A stretch of DNA of 64,000 bases from an uncultured Bacteroidota bacterium. Its GTDB lineage: Bacteria; Bacteroidota; Bacteroidia; Bacteroidales; WCHB1-69. Shown piece after piece: positions 25,489 through 35,884 of the stretch. The notes beneath the pieces were generated by a model, which saw nothing but the letters and a program-made list of their open reading frames with translations, was not told the DNA's origin and searched no databases. The position numbers and the translations under genes are program-made. Position 1 is the first letter of the stretch. Each line of letters starts with the position of its first letter. The stretch spans positions 50,865-114,864 of the forward strand of contig CADCNH010000003.1 of assembly GCA_902802755.1 (NCBI GenBank), in the 5' to 3' direction.

Positions 25489-27363
25489 ATGCGAGAGAGA
25501 CTTTTACGATACTGTTTTTTCCTACTGACACTCTTATGCGTACATGGTGTCATGGGGCAAGGACAGAACTTTGACGGATGTCTCAGTCATGCTCAGCTAT
25601 ATGAACTTTACAGTGGCAATGTGCAAAGCATGGGGCAGATGATGGGACGACAGCGTTTTTTCATGGTATCCAACGACGATAATGTCACTTTTATGTGGCG
25701 TGGCGATACTATCGTGATGAACCTATGCAATTGGCAATTCGCCCAAGGTTTTAATGACATCTATGTCAACGCCTTTTATCAAGATGGTTTTTACAACTTT
25801 GTGGAATACAACACTACCGCTGCCTGTGCCAACAAATTGCTGCAAGAATGCAAAGAGAAATACATGGAACAGTATGATGAAAATGATGAATTTGAAGAAG
25901 AAAAAATCATATCAGACAGTCTTGATCTCTTCCCCATCATTAAAAAAACATCCCTCCAACTAACTTTTAACTTCAAAGAAGGATATCAGATTCTCTTCCC
26001 AGAAGAAAACTCCGGCAACGACCAATTCCTAATTCAAATATACAATCCCGCTAATTTCAATCAACTGATAAGTCTAAGCAAAACGCAGCTGGAGCAACAA
26101 CTTCATGCAAGACAAATCAAAGAGCGAACCATACTCAAGAACATAGCCGCAGCTGATTCTCTGGCTCAATTAGAAGAATTTCCCGCCGCTATTCAATTAT
26201 TGGAAGAAGTTTATGACCTGCTGCCCGACTACATTCACACTGTGGACACAAAATTAGGGGCCATCAAAAAACAATACAAAGAAAAGAAAATCCGCACCTA
26301 TTTAGAAAAGGGAGATAAACTATACAATGCCGGTGATTATAACGGCGCATTGGAGATGTATTCCAATGTTTTGAAAGAAGACCTCAACAATAAAAACGCG
26401 AAAGACCAGATTGAAAATATAAACAGGAAATTAGACATTCTGCACCAACGTGGACAAATCACATACGAATATCGTGAGAGCAATCCACAAAATTTCAGAG
26501 ATTTCAGCGAAGCACTTGAAAACGAGCTTAACCAGTTGGTGGACAACACAAATGATGGCACCCTTAACTTGTCCTACTCCATTATCTTTGACACGATGGG
26601 GGTTAACCAGTCTTTTTACAATATCCTCAACTTCAACACTGTGGCCATCGACAAGAACTTGCCCATACTGCAAAGCCGCTTGTCCAACCTTTTGGGACAT
26701 AAATCTTTACAACCTAGTTCACGTGAAGACATATACATACGTTCAGCCTCCACTTTCAACATCAATTTAGACTGGGGCAGCTATGAGCAGCTGGTCGTAA
26801 AGAAACGCAAGAAAATAGTCAACCCATCCTCATACACTCTCAACCCATTGATAGAGGATGTTTTACACAACGATCCCAAGATGTATTTTGGGAAATATTA
26901 TTTTAACATCAAATCCAAAAGCTGCAATGATCAAGCATACCATGACATTAGTTTGACCAAATATAAAACCGTTGGCGGTGAAGCCTTTGTATATGGCCTC
27001 TTCCCCGGTTTAGGCACTTTGATTGCCACACAGGGTAAGGAAGGTGCGGCATGTATGGCATTATCACTTGTTTTTTATGGAGGAGCCATTGCTTCATACG
27101 TATTGTACAAGGATTACAAAAAACAGTATGACGAGAATTCCTCGACACTCGATGAAAAAAACGCCAAAGATCTGAACACCAAGAAGGAAGTATGCAAATG
27201 GGCGGCCATTGGCGGGGTCAGTATCGGCGGCAGCATTCAGTTGGGTGGTATGATCAAGGCTATGGTAAGAGGCATACAAAACAAAAAACACTCGAAAGAA
27301 TTGCGTCAGGCTTTACAAAACGAGCCTATAGAAATCAAGAAAGAAAACATTCATATTCAATAA
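25489..27363 (+). CDS. TPR-containing secreted/membrane protein of unknown function
   Basis: The 624-residue protein starts with a signal peptide ([20 protein letters not shown]). Residues about 215-325 contain TPR-like helices ([40 protein letters not shown]). The middle (about 330-490) is unassigned. Residues about 495-605 hold two hydrophobic segments with glycine-rich sequence ([55 protein letters not shown]), like the C-termini of Bacteroidota envelope proteins of unknown role. The gene is 11 bases upstream of gltX and shares its promoter and terminator. I do not recognise a named family. Confidence 0.75.
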   Translation: MRERLLRYCFFLLTLLCVHGVMGQGQNFDGCLSHAQLYELYSGNVQSMGQMMGRQRFFMVSNDDNVTFMWRGDTIVMNLCNWQFAQGFNDIYVNAFYQDGFYNFVEYNTTAACANKLLQECKEKYMEQYDENDEFEEEKIISDSLDLFPIIKKTSLQLTFNFKEGYQILFPEENSGNDQFLIQIYNPANFNQLISLSKTQLEQQLHARQIKERTILKNIAAADSLAQLEEFPAAIQLLEEVYDLLPDYIHTVDTKLGAIKKQYKEKKIRTYLEKGDKLYNAGDYNGALEMYSNVLKEDLNNKNAKDQIENINRKLDILHQRGQITYEYRESNPQNFRDFSEALENELNQLVDNTNDGTLNLSYSIIFDTMGVNQSFYNILNFNTVAIDKNLPILQSRLSNLLGHKSLQPSSREDIYIRSASTFNINLDWGSYEQLVVKKRKKIVNPSSYTLNPLIEDVLHNDPKMYFGKYYFNIKSKSCNDQAYHDISLTKYKTVGGEAFVYGLFPGLGTLIATQGKEGAACMALSLVFYGGAIASYVLYKDYKKQYDENSSTLDEKNAKDLNTKKEVCKWAAIGGVSIGGSIQLGGMIKAMVRGIQNKKHSKELRQALQNEPIEIKKENIHIQ

Positions 27364-27374
27364 ATTGCAAGATA

Positions 27375-28898
27375 ATGAAACCAAGAGTACGCTTTGCACC
27401 CAGTCCCACTGGACCGCTTCACATTGGTGGAGTAAGAACCGCTTTATACAACTATTTGTTCGCCAAGCAGAACGGTGGCACCATGATTCTGAGAATCGAA
27501 GACACCGACCAAACCCGTTTTGTGGAAGGCGCTGAAGAATACATCATCGAGGCCTTCCAGTGGTTAGGCATCAAATTTGACGAAGGCGTTGGCATTGGCG
27601 GAAATTACGGTCCTTACAAACAGTCGGAACGCAAACCCATGTACAAGCAATATGCCGACCAGCTCATCAACAACGGCTGGGCATACTATGCTTTTGATAC
27701 ACCTGAAGCATTGGAACAGAAACGCAAAGAATACGAAGCTGAGAAGAAGACCTTCCAATATGACTGGCACACTCGTGAGAATATGACCAACTCACTGACT
27801 CTCAGTGCAGAAGAAGTTGCACAACGCTTGGCTAACGGCGATGCATACGTGATTCGTTTCAAACATACACCCGACACAGAGATTTTAGTAAACGACATCA
27901 TCAGAGGCGAGGTCAGAATCAACTCGAACATATTGGATGACAAGGTTTTATACAAATCAGACGGGATGCCGACTTACCATTTGGCCAACATTGTGGATGA
28001 CCATTTGATGGAGATTACCCATGTGATTCGTGGTGAAGAATGGCTGCCCTCCGCTCCCTTGCACGTGATGCTGTACAAGGCTTTTGGCTGGGAGGCTCCC
28101 CGTTTCGCCCACTTGCCCTTGCTACTCAAACCCGACGGCAATGGCAAACTGAGCAAGCGTGATGGTGACCGCCTTGGCTTCCCTGTATTTCCGCTGCAAT
28201 GGAAAGACCCCAAGAGTGGCGAAATCTCATCAGGATACCGCGAATCCGGCTATCTGCCCGAAGCCGTCATCAATATGTTAGCGTTGTTGGGCTGGAATCC
28301 CGGCAACGACCAAGAGGTGATGTCCATGGACGAACTGATCCAGTTGTTCTCTTTAGAGAAGATCAGCAAAGCAGGCGCCAAATTTGACCTCGAGAAGGCC
28401 AAATGGTTTAACCACCACTACCTGCAAGCCTATCCTAACGAAAAGCTCGCAGAGAGCCTGAAAACGACCTTACAGGGCAAAGGCCTCGATGCCGACATGG
28501 ACAAAATCATCAGTGTAGTGGCATTAATCAAGGAAAGGCTGTATTTTATCAACGATTTATGGTCACAGAGCTACTATTTCTTCGAAAGACCCACTGAATA
28601 CAATGAGCAGGTCATCAAGAAGAGATGGAAAGAAGGCACAGCAGAGCATCTGCTGCATATTGCAGAATTGCTGACTTCCACAGTGCCATTTGACAAGGCT
28701 GTTGCCCATGATAAAGTGATGGACTACATTCGCGGCAATGAGTTGAACATGGGACAAATCATGAACAGCTTCCGCCTGACCTTGGTAGGCGATGCCAAAG
28801 GTCCTGATTTGTTTGAAATCATTGACATTTTAGGCGTAGAAGAGACCATTATCCGATTGAAGAACGGAATTGAGTCAATTAGCAAATTAGCAAATTAG
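27375..28898 (+). CDS. gltX: Glutamyl-tRNA synthetase
   Basis: The 507-residue class I synthetase starts [24 protein letters not shown] is the HIGH motif, and [12 protein letters not shown] contains the KMSKS equivalent (KLSKR). [19 protein letters not shown] is the GluRS active-site signature. The start is ATG 27375; an in-frame extension to 27192 lies inside the upstream gene. The last codons TCA ATT AGC AAA TTA GCA AAT TAG come from a CAAATTAG array and give the tail SISKLAN, nearly the same as that of the unrelated M20 protein. Confidence 0.96.
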   Translation: MKPRVRFAPSPTGPLHIGGVRTALYNYLFAKQNGGTMILRIEDTDQTRFVEGAEEYIIEAFQWLGIKFDEGVGIGGNYGPYKQSERKPMYKQYADQLINNGWAYYAFDTPEALEQKRKEYEAEKKTFQYDWHTRENMTNSLTLSAEEVAQRLANGDAYVIRFKHTPDTEILVNDIIRGEVRINSNILDDKVLYKSDGMPTYHLANIVDDHLMEITHVIRGEEWLPSAPLHVMLYKAFGWEAPRFAHLPLLLKPDGNGKLSKRDGDRLGFPVFPLQWKDPKSGEISSGYRESGYLPEAVINMLALLGWNPGNDQEVMSMDELIQLFSLEKISKAGAKFDLEKAKWFNHHYLQAYPNEKLAESLKTTLQGKGLDADMDKIISVVALIKERLYFINDLWSQSYYFFERPTEYNEQVIKKRWKEGTAEHLLHIAELLTSTVPFDKAVAHDKVMDYIRGNELNMGQIMNSFRLTLVGDAKGPDLFEIIDILGVEETIIRLKNGIESISKLAN

Positions 28899-28914
28899 TT
28901 AATTAGCAAATTGA
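28878..28914 (+). repeat. CAAATTAG array at the gltX 3' end
   Basis: Tandem CAAATTAG, CAAATTAG, TTAATTAG, CAAATTG units overlap the last seven codons and stop of gltX. Confidence 0.8.
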
Positions 28915-28915
28915 G

Positions 28916-28948
28916 AAAAAAAAGCCCGCTTGGTAGCGGGCTTTTTTT
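28916..28948. terminator. Bidirectional terminator between gltX and the OmpA-family gene
   Basis: Stem AAAGCCCGCT / AGCGGGCTTT, loop TGGT, with A and T runs on the two sides; serves the two converging genes. Confidence 0.93.
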
Positions 28949-28963
28949 AATTTCTTGCTATGT

Positions 28964-31486
28964 TTACTTTTCGTAAACAATAATGCTCTTTTCTTTGTCG
29001 ATGGTGTATTTGCCCCACGCATCGGTAATGAAAGCGTCGCCAATCACAAAATCGGCAGGCAGGCCCTTTCTCACCACCACTTTCACATTCTCGTCATAGT
29101 CATCGCCCACACGCAATTCCTCGAGATAGAGGATGGCATCGGGTTTGATGGATCCGTCTTCCTTGTTAATGGCATTTTCCACATCCTCAAAATCATTGGC
29201 CTTGATAATCATCTCTTTCAGCAAGCGGGATGCCAAAGTATAGCTGATGGCCACCTCATCGGAATTCTCACCGATTCTGAACTTGAATGACTTATTATTC
29301 GCGATACAATTACCCTCAACGTTATTTTCAGTGATAGTTACAGGAACGGTACGACGCTGCACAACTGCGATGGAGCTGCTTCCATGAGCGGCAGCGATTT
29401 CATCACTTGACGGCACATAGTCGGTACGCAGCACGATGAACTCAGTACGACGGTTCAAAGCATTGGCGGCTTCCTGTTCTGCCTTTGGCAGAGAGAGGAT
29501 ATATTCCTCGGTCAGCACAGTACCCTTGGAATAGAAATATTTCTTGCCTTGATAGGTATAAGTATAATCTTTCTCGAATTTACGGGGGCTATACTCACCA
29601 TAACCTTTAGCCACGATACGACCCGGAGCGATACCTTTTTCGTTTACGAGGAAGTCAACGCAAGTCTGAGCACGGTTCTGAGACAGAATTTCGTTCTTTT
29701 CATCGGAGTCACGATAGTCGGTGTGAGATCTCAACTCAACCACCAAGGTCGGGTTCTTTACCATGATGTTATACAAATACATCAAGGAGTCTTTATACTG
29801 TGGCTTCAAATCCCATTTTGCCAAATCATACAGAATTTCGGGCAACACGATAGGTTGAGTCGGAATCGGGTCGAGTACAAAATCCTGTTTCAGGTCGGTA
29901 TTCTCGCTCAGACCGATAGTAGTCTGGGTAGCAGTATTATTTTCCTCCCAATATTTCGGTTTGGTCACACGCATAGTATAGGTGGTATTCCCCAGAATTT
30001 TGGTCTTATCAAAATAATAGTAACCTTTCACATCGGTAGTGGTCTTATAGGAAGTACCATCAGAGCCGACAATTTCCACCTCAGCGCCATCGATATACTG
30101 CAAGGTCACGGCATCCTTCACATAACCGCCCAAAGAATACACGAGGGGACGTAAAATGAAATAATAGATATCGTCACCGCCACGACCACCGGGTCTGTTG
30201 GAGGAGAAATAGCCCTTGGCAAGATATGGTGATTTTGACTTCGGATCCAGTGATTCGGTCTCATCAAAAAGCATACCGATTTCATCCCAGCAGGAGTTGA
30301 TGGGCACCATCATATTCTCGGCGGGCTGGAACTTTCCGTCTTTCAATTCTGAAACGAAAATGTCGAGACCACCCATACCCGGATGTCCGTCAGAAGAAAA
30401 ATACAATTCATTCTCACCACGCATAGCTGGGAAAACTTCTTGACCAGGAGTATTTACATTCGGTCCGAGGTTAGTGATATTGCCGAATTTGGCGGATTTC
30501 TTCGCACGTGTAGCTTTGTAGATATCATAGCCACCCAATCCACCAGGACGGTTGGAAGCGAAATAAATAGTCAATTCATCGGGCATAATGAAAGGATGCA
30601 CATAGTTAAATGAATCGGGTCCAAGGACAACCTTCTCCGGTTCACCCCATGATTTACCTTTTTTCTGAGAGACATAAATATAGCAACCATAAACCTGTTT
30701 CTTGTCCTGCGGACACTTGGTCAAATAGAGTGCTGTACCTTTCTTGTTGGCGGAAGCCTCACCCTCGTTCACACCCGAGTTCAAAGTTTCTCCTTCATCC
30801 AGCGGAGTGATGGGAGACCATTCACCTGGCCATGAAGTATTTTTGCTTTTTGGTTTATCTGATTTATAAATATCAGAGAAAGAAGAGCCTGTCCACTGGT
30901 CGGTTCCCTTACCGGTAGAACCCTCACGGTTGGAAGTGAAGATCAGCTGATTCTGTTTTTCCGGATTACCCCATCTCACAGCCCATTCGTCTTGTTTGGT
31001 GTTGAACTTTTTCAAGTTCTCGACTTCGTAGCGGGTGGGATTTTCCGACCAAGTTTTGGAATTTTTGCAACCTTCGATACGCACATCGGCACGGGTATCT
31101 TCCGGTGCACGCTTTTTGTAGTTGTTGTAATATTTCAGTGCCTGATCATATTCACCTCGGAGGTTATAGATGCTAGCCAAGTGGAAAAGGATAATCGGGT
31201 TATCCTTCTGGTAGTTCTTCTTTTCCAGACGCAAATACTGCTGTTCGGCTTTTTTTAGGTCACCCATAATACGGTAACATTCAGCAATTTGGAAAGTAAC
31301 ACGCTGTACTTCCACCCTATTCTTGCTGATTTTCTTGATACCCTTTTTATATTCTTCCAGTGCTTTTTCGTACTTGCAGTTTTTGAAATCGTAATCGGCA
31401 TCCCGCAATGGTGATTGGGCTTTCACGGCTCCAACAGTCATAAAAACTGCTGCCAAAAAAACAATGAATGACCTGTATATTTTCAT
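28964..31486 (-). CDS. OmpA-family protein with TPR, PD40 propeller and CRD domains (PorE-like)
   Basis: The 840-residue protein has a signal peptide (MKIYRSFIVFLAAVFMTVGA), TPR repeats (about 30-150; YDFKNCKYEKALEEYKKGIK), PD40/WD40-like propeller blades (about 170-450; IFTSNREGSTGKGTDQW, IYFASNRPGGLGGYDIYKA, GYFSSNRPGGRGGDDIYYF), a carboxypeptidase regulatory-like domain (about 455-545) and an OmpA peptidoglycan-binding domain (about 565-690; ELRSHTDYRDSDEKNEILSQ, NRAQTCVDFLV). This order is that of PorE, a T9SS component that anchors the machine to peptidoglycan. About 150 extra residues follow the OmpA domain. Paralogues with similar domains exist in Bacteroidota, so PorE identity is inferred, not proven. 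Confidence 0.85.
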   Translation of the reverse strand: MKIYRSFIVFLAAVFMTVGAVKAQSPLRDADYDFKNCKYEKALEEYKKGIKKISKNRVEVQRVTFQIAECYRIMGDLKKAEQQYLRLEKKNYQKDNPIILFHLASIYNLRGEYDQALKYYNNYKKRAPEDTRADVRIEGCKNSKTWSENPTRYEVENLKKFNTKQDEWAVRWGNPEKQNQLIFTSNREGSTGKGTDQWTGSSFSDIYKSDKPKSKNTSWPGEWSPITPLDEGETLNSGVNEGEASANKKGTALYLTKCPQDKKQVYGCYIYVSQKKGKSWGEPEKVVLGPDSFNYVHPFIMPDELTIYFASNRPGGLGGYDIYKATRAKKSAKFGNITNLGPNVNTPGQEVFPAMRGENELYFSSDGHPGMGGLDIFVSELKDGKFQPAENMMVPINSCWDEIGMLFDETESLDPKSKSPYLAKGYFSSNRPGGRGGDDIYYFILRPLVYSLGGYVKDAVTLQYIDGAEVEIVGSDGTSYKTTTDVKGYYYFDKTKILGNTTYTMRVTKPKYWEENNTATQTTIGLSENTDLKQDFVLDPIPTQPIVLPEILYDLAKWDLKPQYKDSLMYLYNIMVKNPTLVVELRSHTDYRDSDEKNEILSQNRAQTCVDFLVNEKGIAPGRIVAKGYGEYSPRKFEKDYTYTYQGKKYFYSKGTVLTEEYILSLPKAEQEAANALNRRTEFIVLRTDYVPSSDEIAAAHGSSSIAVVQRRTVPVTITENNVEGNCIANNKSFKFRIGENSDEVAISYTLASRLLKEMIIKANDFEDVENAINKEDGSIKPDAILYLEELRVGDDYDENVKVVVRKGLPADFVIGDAFITDAWGKYTIDKEKSIIVYEK

Positions 31487-31523
31487 AATATTACACTTTT
31501 ACAAATTGAGGGTGCTAAATTAA

Positions 31524-31566
31524 AAAAAATAATTGAGAAAACGAGTGTTTTCCCAATTATTTTTTC
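31524..31566. terminator. Terminator after secDF
   Basis: Stem AATAATTGAGAAAAC / GTTTTCCCAATTATT with one mismatch, loop GAGT, A run and T run on either side; ends secDF on the minus strand. Confidence 0.85.
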
Positions 31567-31572
31567 ATTTTT

Positions 31573-34500
31573 TTATTTTACCTCGGTCTTAACTCTCTTG
31601 ATATTCTTCTTACCTCTCAGCATATCGTATGCCAACGGGTTGGAAACGAAGATACCTGAATAAGTACCGATCAGGATACCAGCGAACATAGCGAAAACGA
31701 AACCACGGATTACTTCACCACCGAAGATGAAGATAGCCAATAACACAACGAGGGTGGTACCACCGGTATTGATTGTACGTCCCAAGGTGCTGTTGATAGC
31801 GGCATTGAAGTTCTCGTAGTTGTCACGTTTCGGATAAAGAGCCAAGTTTTCACGCACACGGTCGAAGATAATCACGACGTTATTGATAGAATAACCGATT
31901 ACCGTCAAGATAGCGGCGATGAAGGACTGGTCGATTTCCATAGAAAAAGGCATCACCTTGTAGAACAAGGAGAAAAGGCCGATGGTCAGCAAGCTATCGT
32001 GTACCAATGCGATCACACCACCCATACCAAACTGCCAGTTCTTGAAACGGATAGCGATATAGATGAAGATCAACACGAGAGATACCAAAACTGCCCAGAT
32101 AGCGTCCCACAGCAATTCGCTTGCGATGGTCGGCTGTACTTTCTGAGAACTCTGGATACCACGAGGATCAACCTGCTGGGTAAATTCAGACTCTGTGATA
32201 GAAGTTTTCTGATAGAAGCCCTTCAAAGCTTTGTATAATTTCTGTTCACATTCCTTATCTACGACAGGATCATTGCTATCGATCTTGTAGTTGGTTGTGA
32301 TACGGACCTGGTCATTTCCACCGAAGGTCTTCACTTCAGGATTACCACCAAATTCTGCGGCCACTGCGGAACGAACCTCATTGGTTTTCACATCCTGGTC
32401 GAAACGAACCACATAGTTTCTACCACCGGTGAAATCGATACCGGGCTGCAGTTTCAAAGTGCAGAATGAGATGAGGGAGATCAGAATCATGGCACCTGAG
32501 AAGATGTAGCAATATTTTCTCACTTTCAAGAAATCGAAATGAGCGTTTCTGAAAGTGTTCATGGTATATTTGTTACCGAAGGAAATTTCTTTACCCTTAG
32601 CCAGACGTCTTTCAAAAATCAGACGGGTGATGAAGATAGCGGTGAACAGAGAGGACAGGATACCGATACCCAATGTGGTGGCGAAACCCTGTACAGGACC
32701 TGAACCGAAGATGTAAAGGATGATAGCGGTAATCAAAGTAGTGACGTTACCGTCGATGATAGCTGAATAAGCGTTCTTGTAACCTTCGTCAACAGCCACA
32801 CGGCTACCCTTACCGGCGCGGAGCTCTTCACGGATACGCTCGAAAATCAACACGTTGGCATCCACTGCCATACCCAAGGTCAACACCAAACCGGCGATAC
32901 CAGGCAAGGTCAGAACGGCGCCCAAGGAAGCGAGCACACCCATGATGAAGAAGATATTGGTAAACAGTGCCACGTCAGCCACCAAACCGGCACGGCTATA
33001 ATATAAGAACATATATATCAATACTAATACGAATGCCAGCAGGAATGAGAGCAGACCGGAACGGATAGATTCCTTACCAAGGGTAGGACCAACCACTTCA
33101 GACTGAACGATATTCACTTGGGCTTCGAGGTTACCGGAATTCAAAACGGTAGCCAAGTCCTTAGCTTCATCGATAGTGAAGCTACCGGAGATTTCTGAAT
33201 TACCGTTAGGAATTTCGCTACGGATGCTCGGGTATGAATAAACGAAGTTATCCAAAACGATAGCGATACAGGTCACTTTTGACTTATTGTCAACAGCGGC
33301 ACGGGTAATCTTGCGCCATTCGTCGGAAGCCTGGTCTTCCATTGACATGGTTACCACCACGCGGTTGTTCTGGTCCACATCCTGGCGGGCAGAACGCACC
33401 ACGCGTGCACCACCGATAGTTTCAGAACTCAATTTCGGTCCGATACGGTCGTTGTTCTTTTTCAAAGGAACAAGAGGCATAGCATTGTTAAAACGCTTTT
33501 CAGCGGCACCCCAATAGAAAACGGCGCTCTTGTCACCAAGAATGCGCTGCAGTTCGGGCAGCATAGCGTCGATAGCCTTCACATCAGCTTCTTTGAAGTA
33601 ACCGATTACCAAACCATCAGTACCAGCCACGGCCTTGCTCATGATAGCGCCCATGCGGGTGTCAATTTCTTCGTCTTCATCCTCATCATCCTCTACAGCA
33701 CCCAACTGTGCTTCCAAAGAGCTAACTTCAGCAGTAGTGTCAACAGTTTCTTCCTGTGGACCATTAGCAGCCAACTGTGCGGCAGCTTCTTCTTTGGCTT
33801 TCATTTCTTTAGCCAGCTGAACATCAGCTTCGTAGAAACGCTGCTGGATAGACTTGCCATTCACGGGATCGTTATACACTTCCCAGAATTCCAATTTAGC
33901 CGTGCTCTTCAAGAGGTCGGTTACACGCTCGGGTTCCTTGATACCAGGAAGTTCCACGAGGATACGGCCACCCTGCAGACGCTGGAGGTTAGGCTGTGCC
34001 ACACCGAAACGGTCGATACGGGTACGCAGAATCTTGAAGGTACGGTCAACGATTTCGCTGGACTCGGTTTTGATGAAGCTCACGATCTGATCGTCAGTAG
34101 CATTCTTGATACCGGAACGCTCGCCGAAATAAGTACGGAGGTTAGCGTTTTCCAAACCAAGAGCCACTTTTTCCTGATTGAAGGTGTTGACAAAAATGTC
34201 GATGAAATCACCACCATCAGCAGCATATTTGGCATTAGCTTTTTCAAAAGTGTTGGTAAACAGCTGGTCTTCAGTATTGACGGCCAAACTCTGAACCACA
34301 TCGGGGATAGATATTTCGAGGGTCACGTTCATACCACCCTTCAAGTCCAAACCCAAATTAACTTCTTTGTACTTACAGTCTTTGTAAGTGTTGCCAAGAT
34401 AAACGACAGAATCGTTCATGTTGGCAAGGTAATACTGCTCTCTACCAGAGACAAGTGAGTCAACGAGATAATTTTCGCGCATCACATCACCGTTAGCAGC

Positions 34501-34650
34501 TTTTTTCACTTCTGTAATGGCAGCTTCATCATTGGCATAAGCCTTCGCTTTTTGTCCTACACGCCATGTTACAAAAGAGAATGATAAACAATACAAGCAG
34601 ACTAATGCTAAAAGTATTGTAAAAAACAGAACTAAACCTTTGTTACGCAT
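31573..34650 (-). CDS. secDF: Fused protein translocase subunit SecDF
   Basis: The 1025-residue protein contains SecD and SecF halves. SecD starts with a TM helix and NLGLDLKGGMNVTLEIS (about 98), a large periplasmic domain with an acidic Glu/Asp-rich insert (about 318-330, EDDEDEDEEIDTR), then six TM helices with TLGMAVDANVLIFERIREEL (about 615). SecF begins near 715 with GIDFTGGRNYVVRF and has GYSINNVVIIFDRVRENL. The proton-driven complex pulls Sec substrates across the inner membrane, so it would act on T9SS cargo such as the giant protein here. Fusion of the two subunits is normal for Bacteroidota. Confidence 0.96.
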   Translation of the reverse strand: MRNKGLVLFFTILLALVCLYCLSFSFVTWRVGQKAKAYANDEAAITEVKKAANGDVMRENYLVDSLVSGREQYYLANMNDSVVYLGNTYKDCKYKEVNLGLDLKGGMNVTLEISIPDVVQSLAVNTEDQLFTNTFEKANAKYAADGGDFIDIFVNTFNQEKVALGLENANLRTYFGERSGIKNATDDQIVSFIKTESSEIVDRTFKILRTRIDRFGVAQPNLQRLQGGRILVELPGIKEPERVTDLLKSTAKLEFWEVYNDPVNGKSIQQRFYEADVQLAKEMKAKEEAAAQLAANGPQEETVDTTAEVSSLEAQLGAVEDDEDEDEEIDTRMGAIMSKAVAGTDGLVIGYFKEADVKAIDAMLPELQRILGDKSAVFYWGAAEKRFNNAMPLVPLKKNNDRIGPKLSSETIGGARVVRSARQDVDQNNRVVVTMSMEDQASDEWRKITRAAVDNKSKVTCIAIVLDNFVYSYPSIRSEIPNGNSEISGSFTIDEAKDLATVLNSGNLEAQVNIVQSEVVGPTLGKESIRSGLLSFLLAFVLVLIYMFLYYSRAGLVADVALFTNIFFIMGVLASLGAVLTLPGIAGLVLTLGMAVDANVLIFERIREELRAGKGSRVAVDEGYKNAYSAIIDGNVTTLITAIILYIFGSGPVQGFATTLGIGILSSLFTAIFITRLIFERRLAKGKEISFGNKYTMNTFRNAHFDFLKVRKYCYIFSGAMILISLISFCTLKLQPGIDFTGGRNYVVRFDQDVKTNEVRSAVAAEFGGNPEVKTFGGNDQVRITTNYKIDSNDPVVDKECEQKLYKALKGFYQKTSITESEFTQQVDPRGIQSSQKVQPTIASELLWDAIWAVLVSLVLIFIYIAIRFKNWQFGMGGVIALVHDSLLTIGLFSLFYKVMPFSMEIDQSFIAAILTVIGYSINNVVIIFDRVRENLALYPKRDNYENFNAAINSTLGRTINTGGTTLVVLLAIFIFGGEVIRGFVFAMFAGILIGTYSGIFVSNPLAYDMLRGKKNIKRVKTEVK

Positions 34651-34711
34651 TGCTTTTATTTATTTGATTATTAATAATTTAGATTTATTCAACATAGTAA
34701 AATTTTAGCTT

Positions 34712-34720
34712 GCAAATATA
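34712..34720 (-). promoter_or_regulatory. -7 promoter element of secDF
   Basis: Minus-strand TATATTTGC, about 62 bases before the ATG at 34650. Confidence 0.6.
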
Positions 34721-34782
34721 CAAAATATATTGATATGTGCAAGGGGGTGTTGAAAAATATGTTTTCGGGGTGTGATTTTTCG

Positions 34783-34944
34783 TGGAAACGTGGAAACGGG
34801 AAAACGAGAAGACGGGAAGACGGGGATTTGGATAATCGTCTCTCCGAGCGAACGAAGTGAGCGTCTTCACGAGTGAGCAAAGCGAACGTCTCCACGAATG
34901 AGCGAAGCGAATGACTTCACGAGTGAGCAAAGTGAGCGTCTTCC
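34783..34944. repeat. 25 bp tandem repeat cluster
   Basis: After GGAAACGT/GGGAAGACG short units, four imperfect 25-mers stand head to tail from 34857: each has a form like GAGCGAACGAAGTGAGCG followed by TCTTCAC. The cluster fills the gap between secDF and nadK and ends just after the nadK stop. Same family as 12565, 50517 and 56117. Confidence 0.85.
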
Positions 34945-34948
34945 CATT

Positions 34949-35884
34949 CTATCCCAGATTCCGCTTGTCAATTCCCCAGAGCAGTTTCTCACGGATAATG
35001 CGGTAGAAGTCAGTGTCCTCGAAAAGCACTGTCTGGATATGGAATTTTTCTTTGGTAATGCGAAGTTCCACAGGGTTTTCCACCACCACACGATGGGAAT
35101 CAAGGGCCAATGAGAAACTGTTGTTTCTGCTCTCTACCACAATGCGGATCTCCTCATTGGCAGAGATGACCATAGGGCGCACTGCGAGCGTATGGGAAGC
35201 GATGGGCGTCAGTACATTGACATTGGCATCTGGCACGATGATGGGGCCACCACAACTCAGGGAATAGGCAGTGGAACCTGTCGGGGTAGCGATAATCAAG
35301 CCATCACCCCAGTAAGTATTCACTGGTTTTCCACCCACCCAAACTTTAATAGCATTAATGGAGTTCTCGTCCGATGTACGCACCGTGATATCATTTAGTG
35401 CAAAGTTCGAATCAAGTTGCAGCGGCTGCGAGCTCTCCAAGTGGAGCAGAGCTCTGTTTTCAAGCACATACTGCCCTGCCAGCAGCTTTTCAAAAAAAGA
35501 CCGGTAATTATTGCGGTTGACCGCTGTCAGAAAACCCACACGACCCGTATTGACGCCCAAAAGCGGAATATTCAAATTACCCACCAGGTTGGCGGCATCA
35601 ATGTAGGTACCATCACCACCAAAGGATAAAACAAAGTCAACGGGCTGCAAGCGGCTCAATTCCTCATGGTTGCTGAAGTAGCCGCTGACCATATCATGAT
35701 TTTCACAATGTTCAACAACGGACTGTTTCTCGCAACTGCGGGACGCAGTTGCCCACATTGTCACCTCTTTGCAGTGTTCATGCAGGAACAGCTCGCAGCC
35801 CATATCATGCAGGGCTGCAAGCACTTCCCGTATAAAAAGGGTATCGTTTTCGTCGCTAAGGCGACTATAAACCGCCAGTTTCAC
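34949..35884 (-). CDS. nadK: NAD kinase
   Basis: The 311-residue enzyme phosphorylates NAD to NADP. The diagnostic GGDGT motif is in FVLSFGGDGTYIDAANLVG (about 90), followed by NTGRVGFLT, NDITVRTSDENS and GDGLIIATPTGSTAYSLSCGG (about 195-215). The start is a GTG at 35884 whose G is also the last base of the buk stop codon (TAGTG), showing translational coupling with buk. Confidence 0.95.
   Translation of the reverse strand: MKLAVYSRLSDENDTLFIREVLAALHDMGCELFLHEHCKEVTMWATASRSCEKQSVVEHCENHDMVSGYFSNHEELSRLQPVDFVLSFGGDGTYIDAANLVGNLNIPLLGVNTGRVGFLTAVNRNNYRSFFEKLLAGQYVLENRALLHLESSQPLQLDSNFALNDITVRTSDENSINAIKVWVGGKPVNTYWGDGLIIATPTGSTAYSLSCGGPIIVPDANVNVLTPIASHTLAVRPMVISANEEIRIVVESRNNSFSLALDSHRVVVENPVELRITKEKFHIQTVLFEDTDFYRIIREKLLWGIDKRNLG

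Noticed and set aside
25386..25553. N-terminal extension of Tex
   Set aside because: It would start upstream of the tex promoter and inside the divergent gene; the translated residues are not Tex-like, and MKNYAALISQELGL is the normal start.
27192..27374. 61-residue extension of GltX
   Set aside because: Lies inside the upstream TPR gene in another frame; [13 protein letters not shown] is the universal GluRS start.
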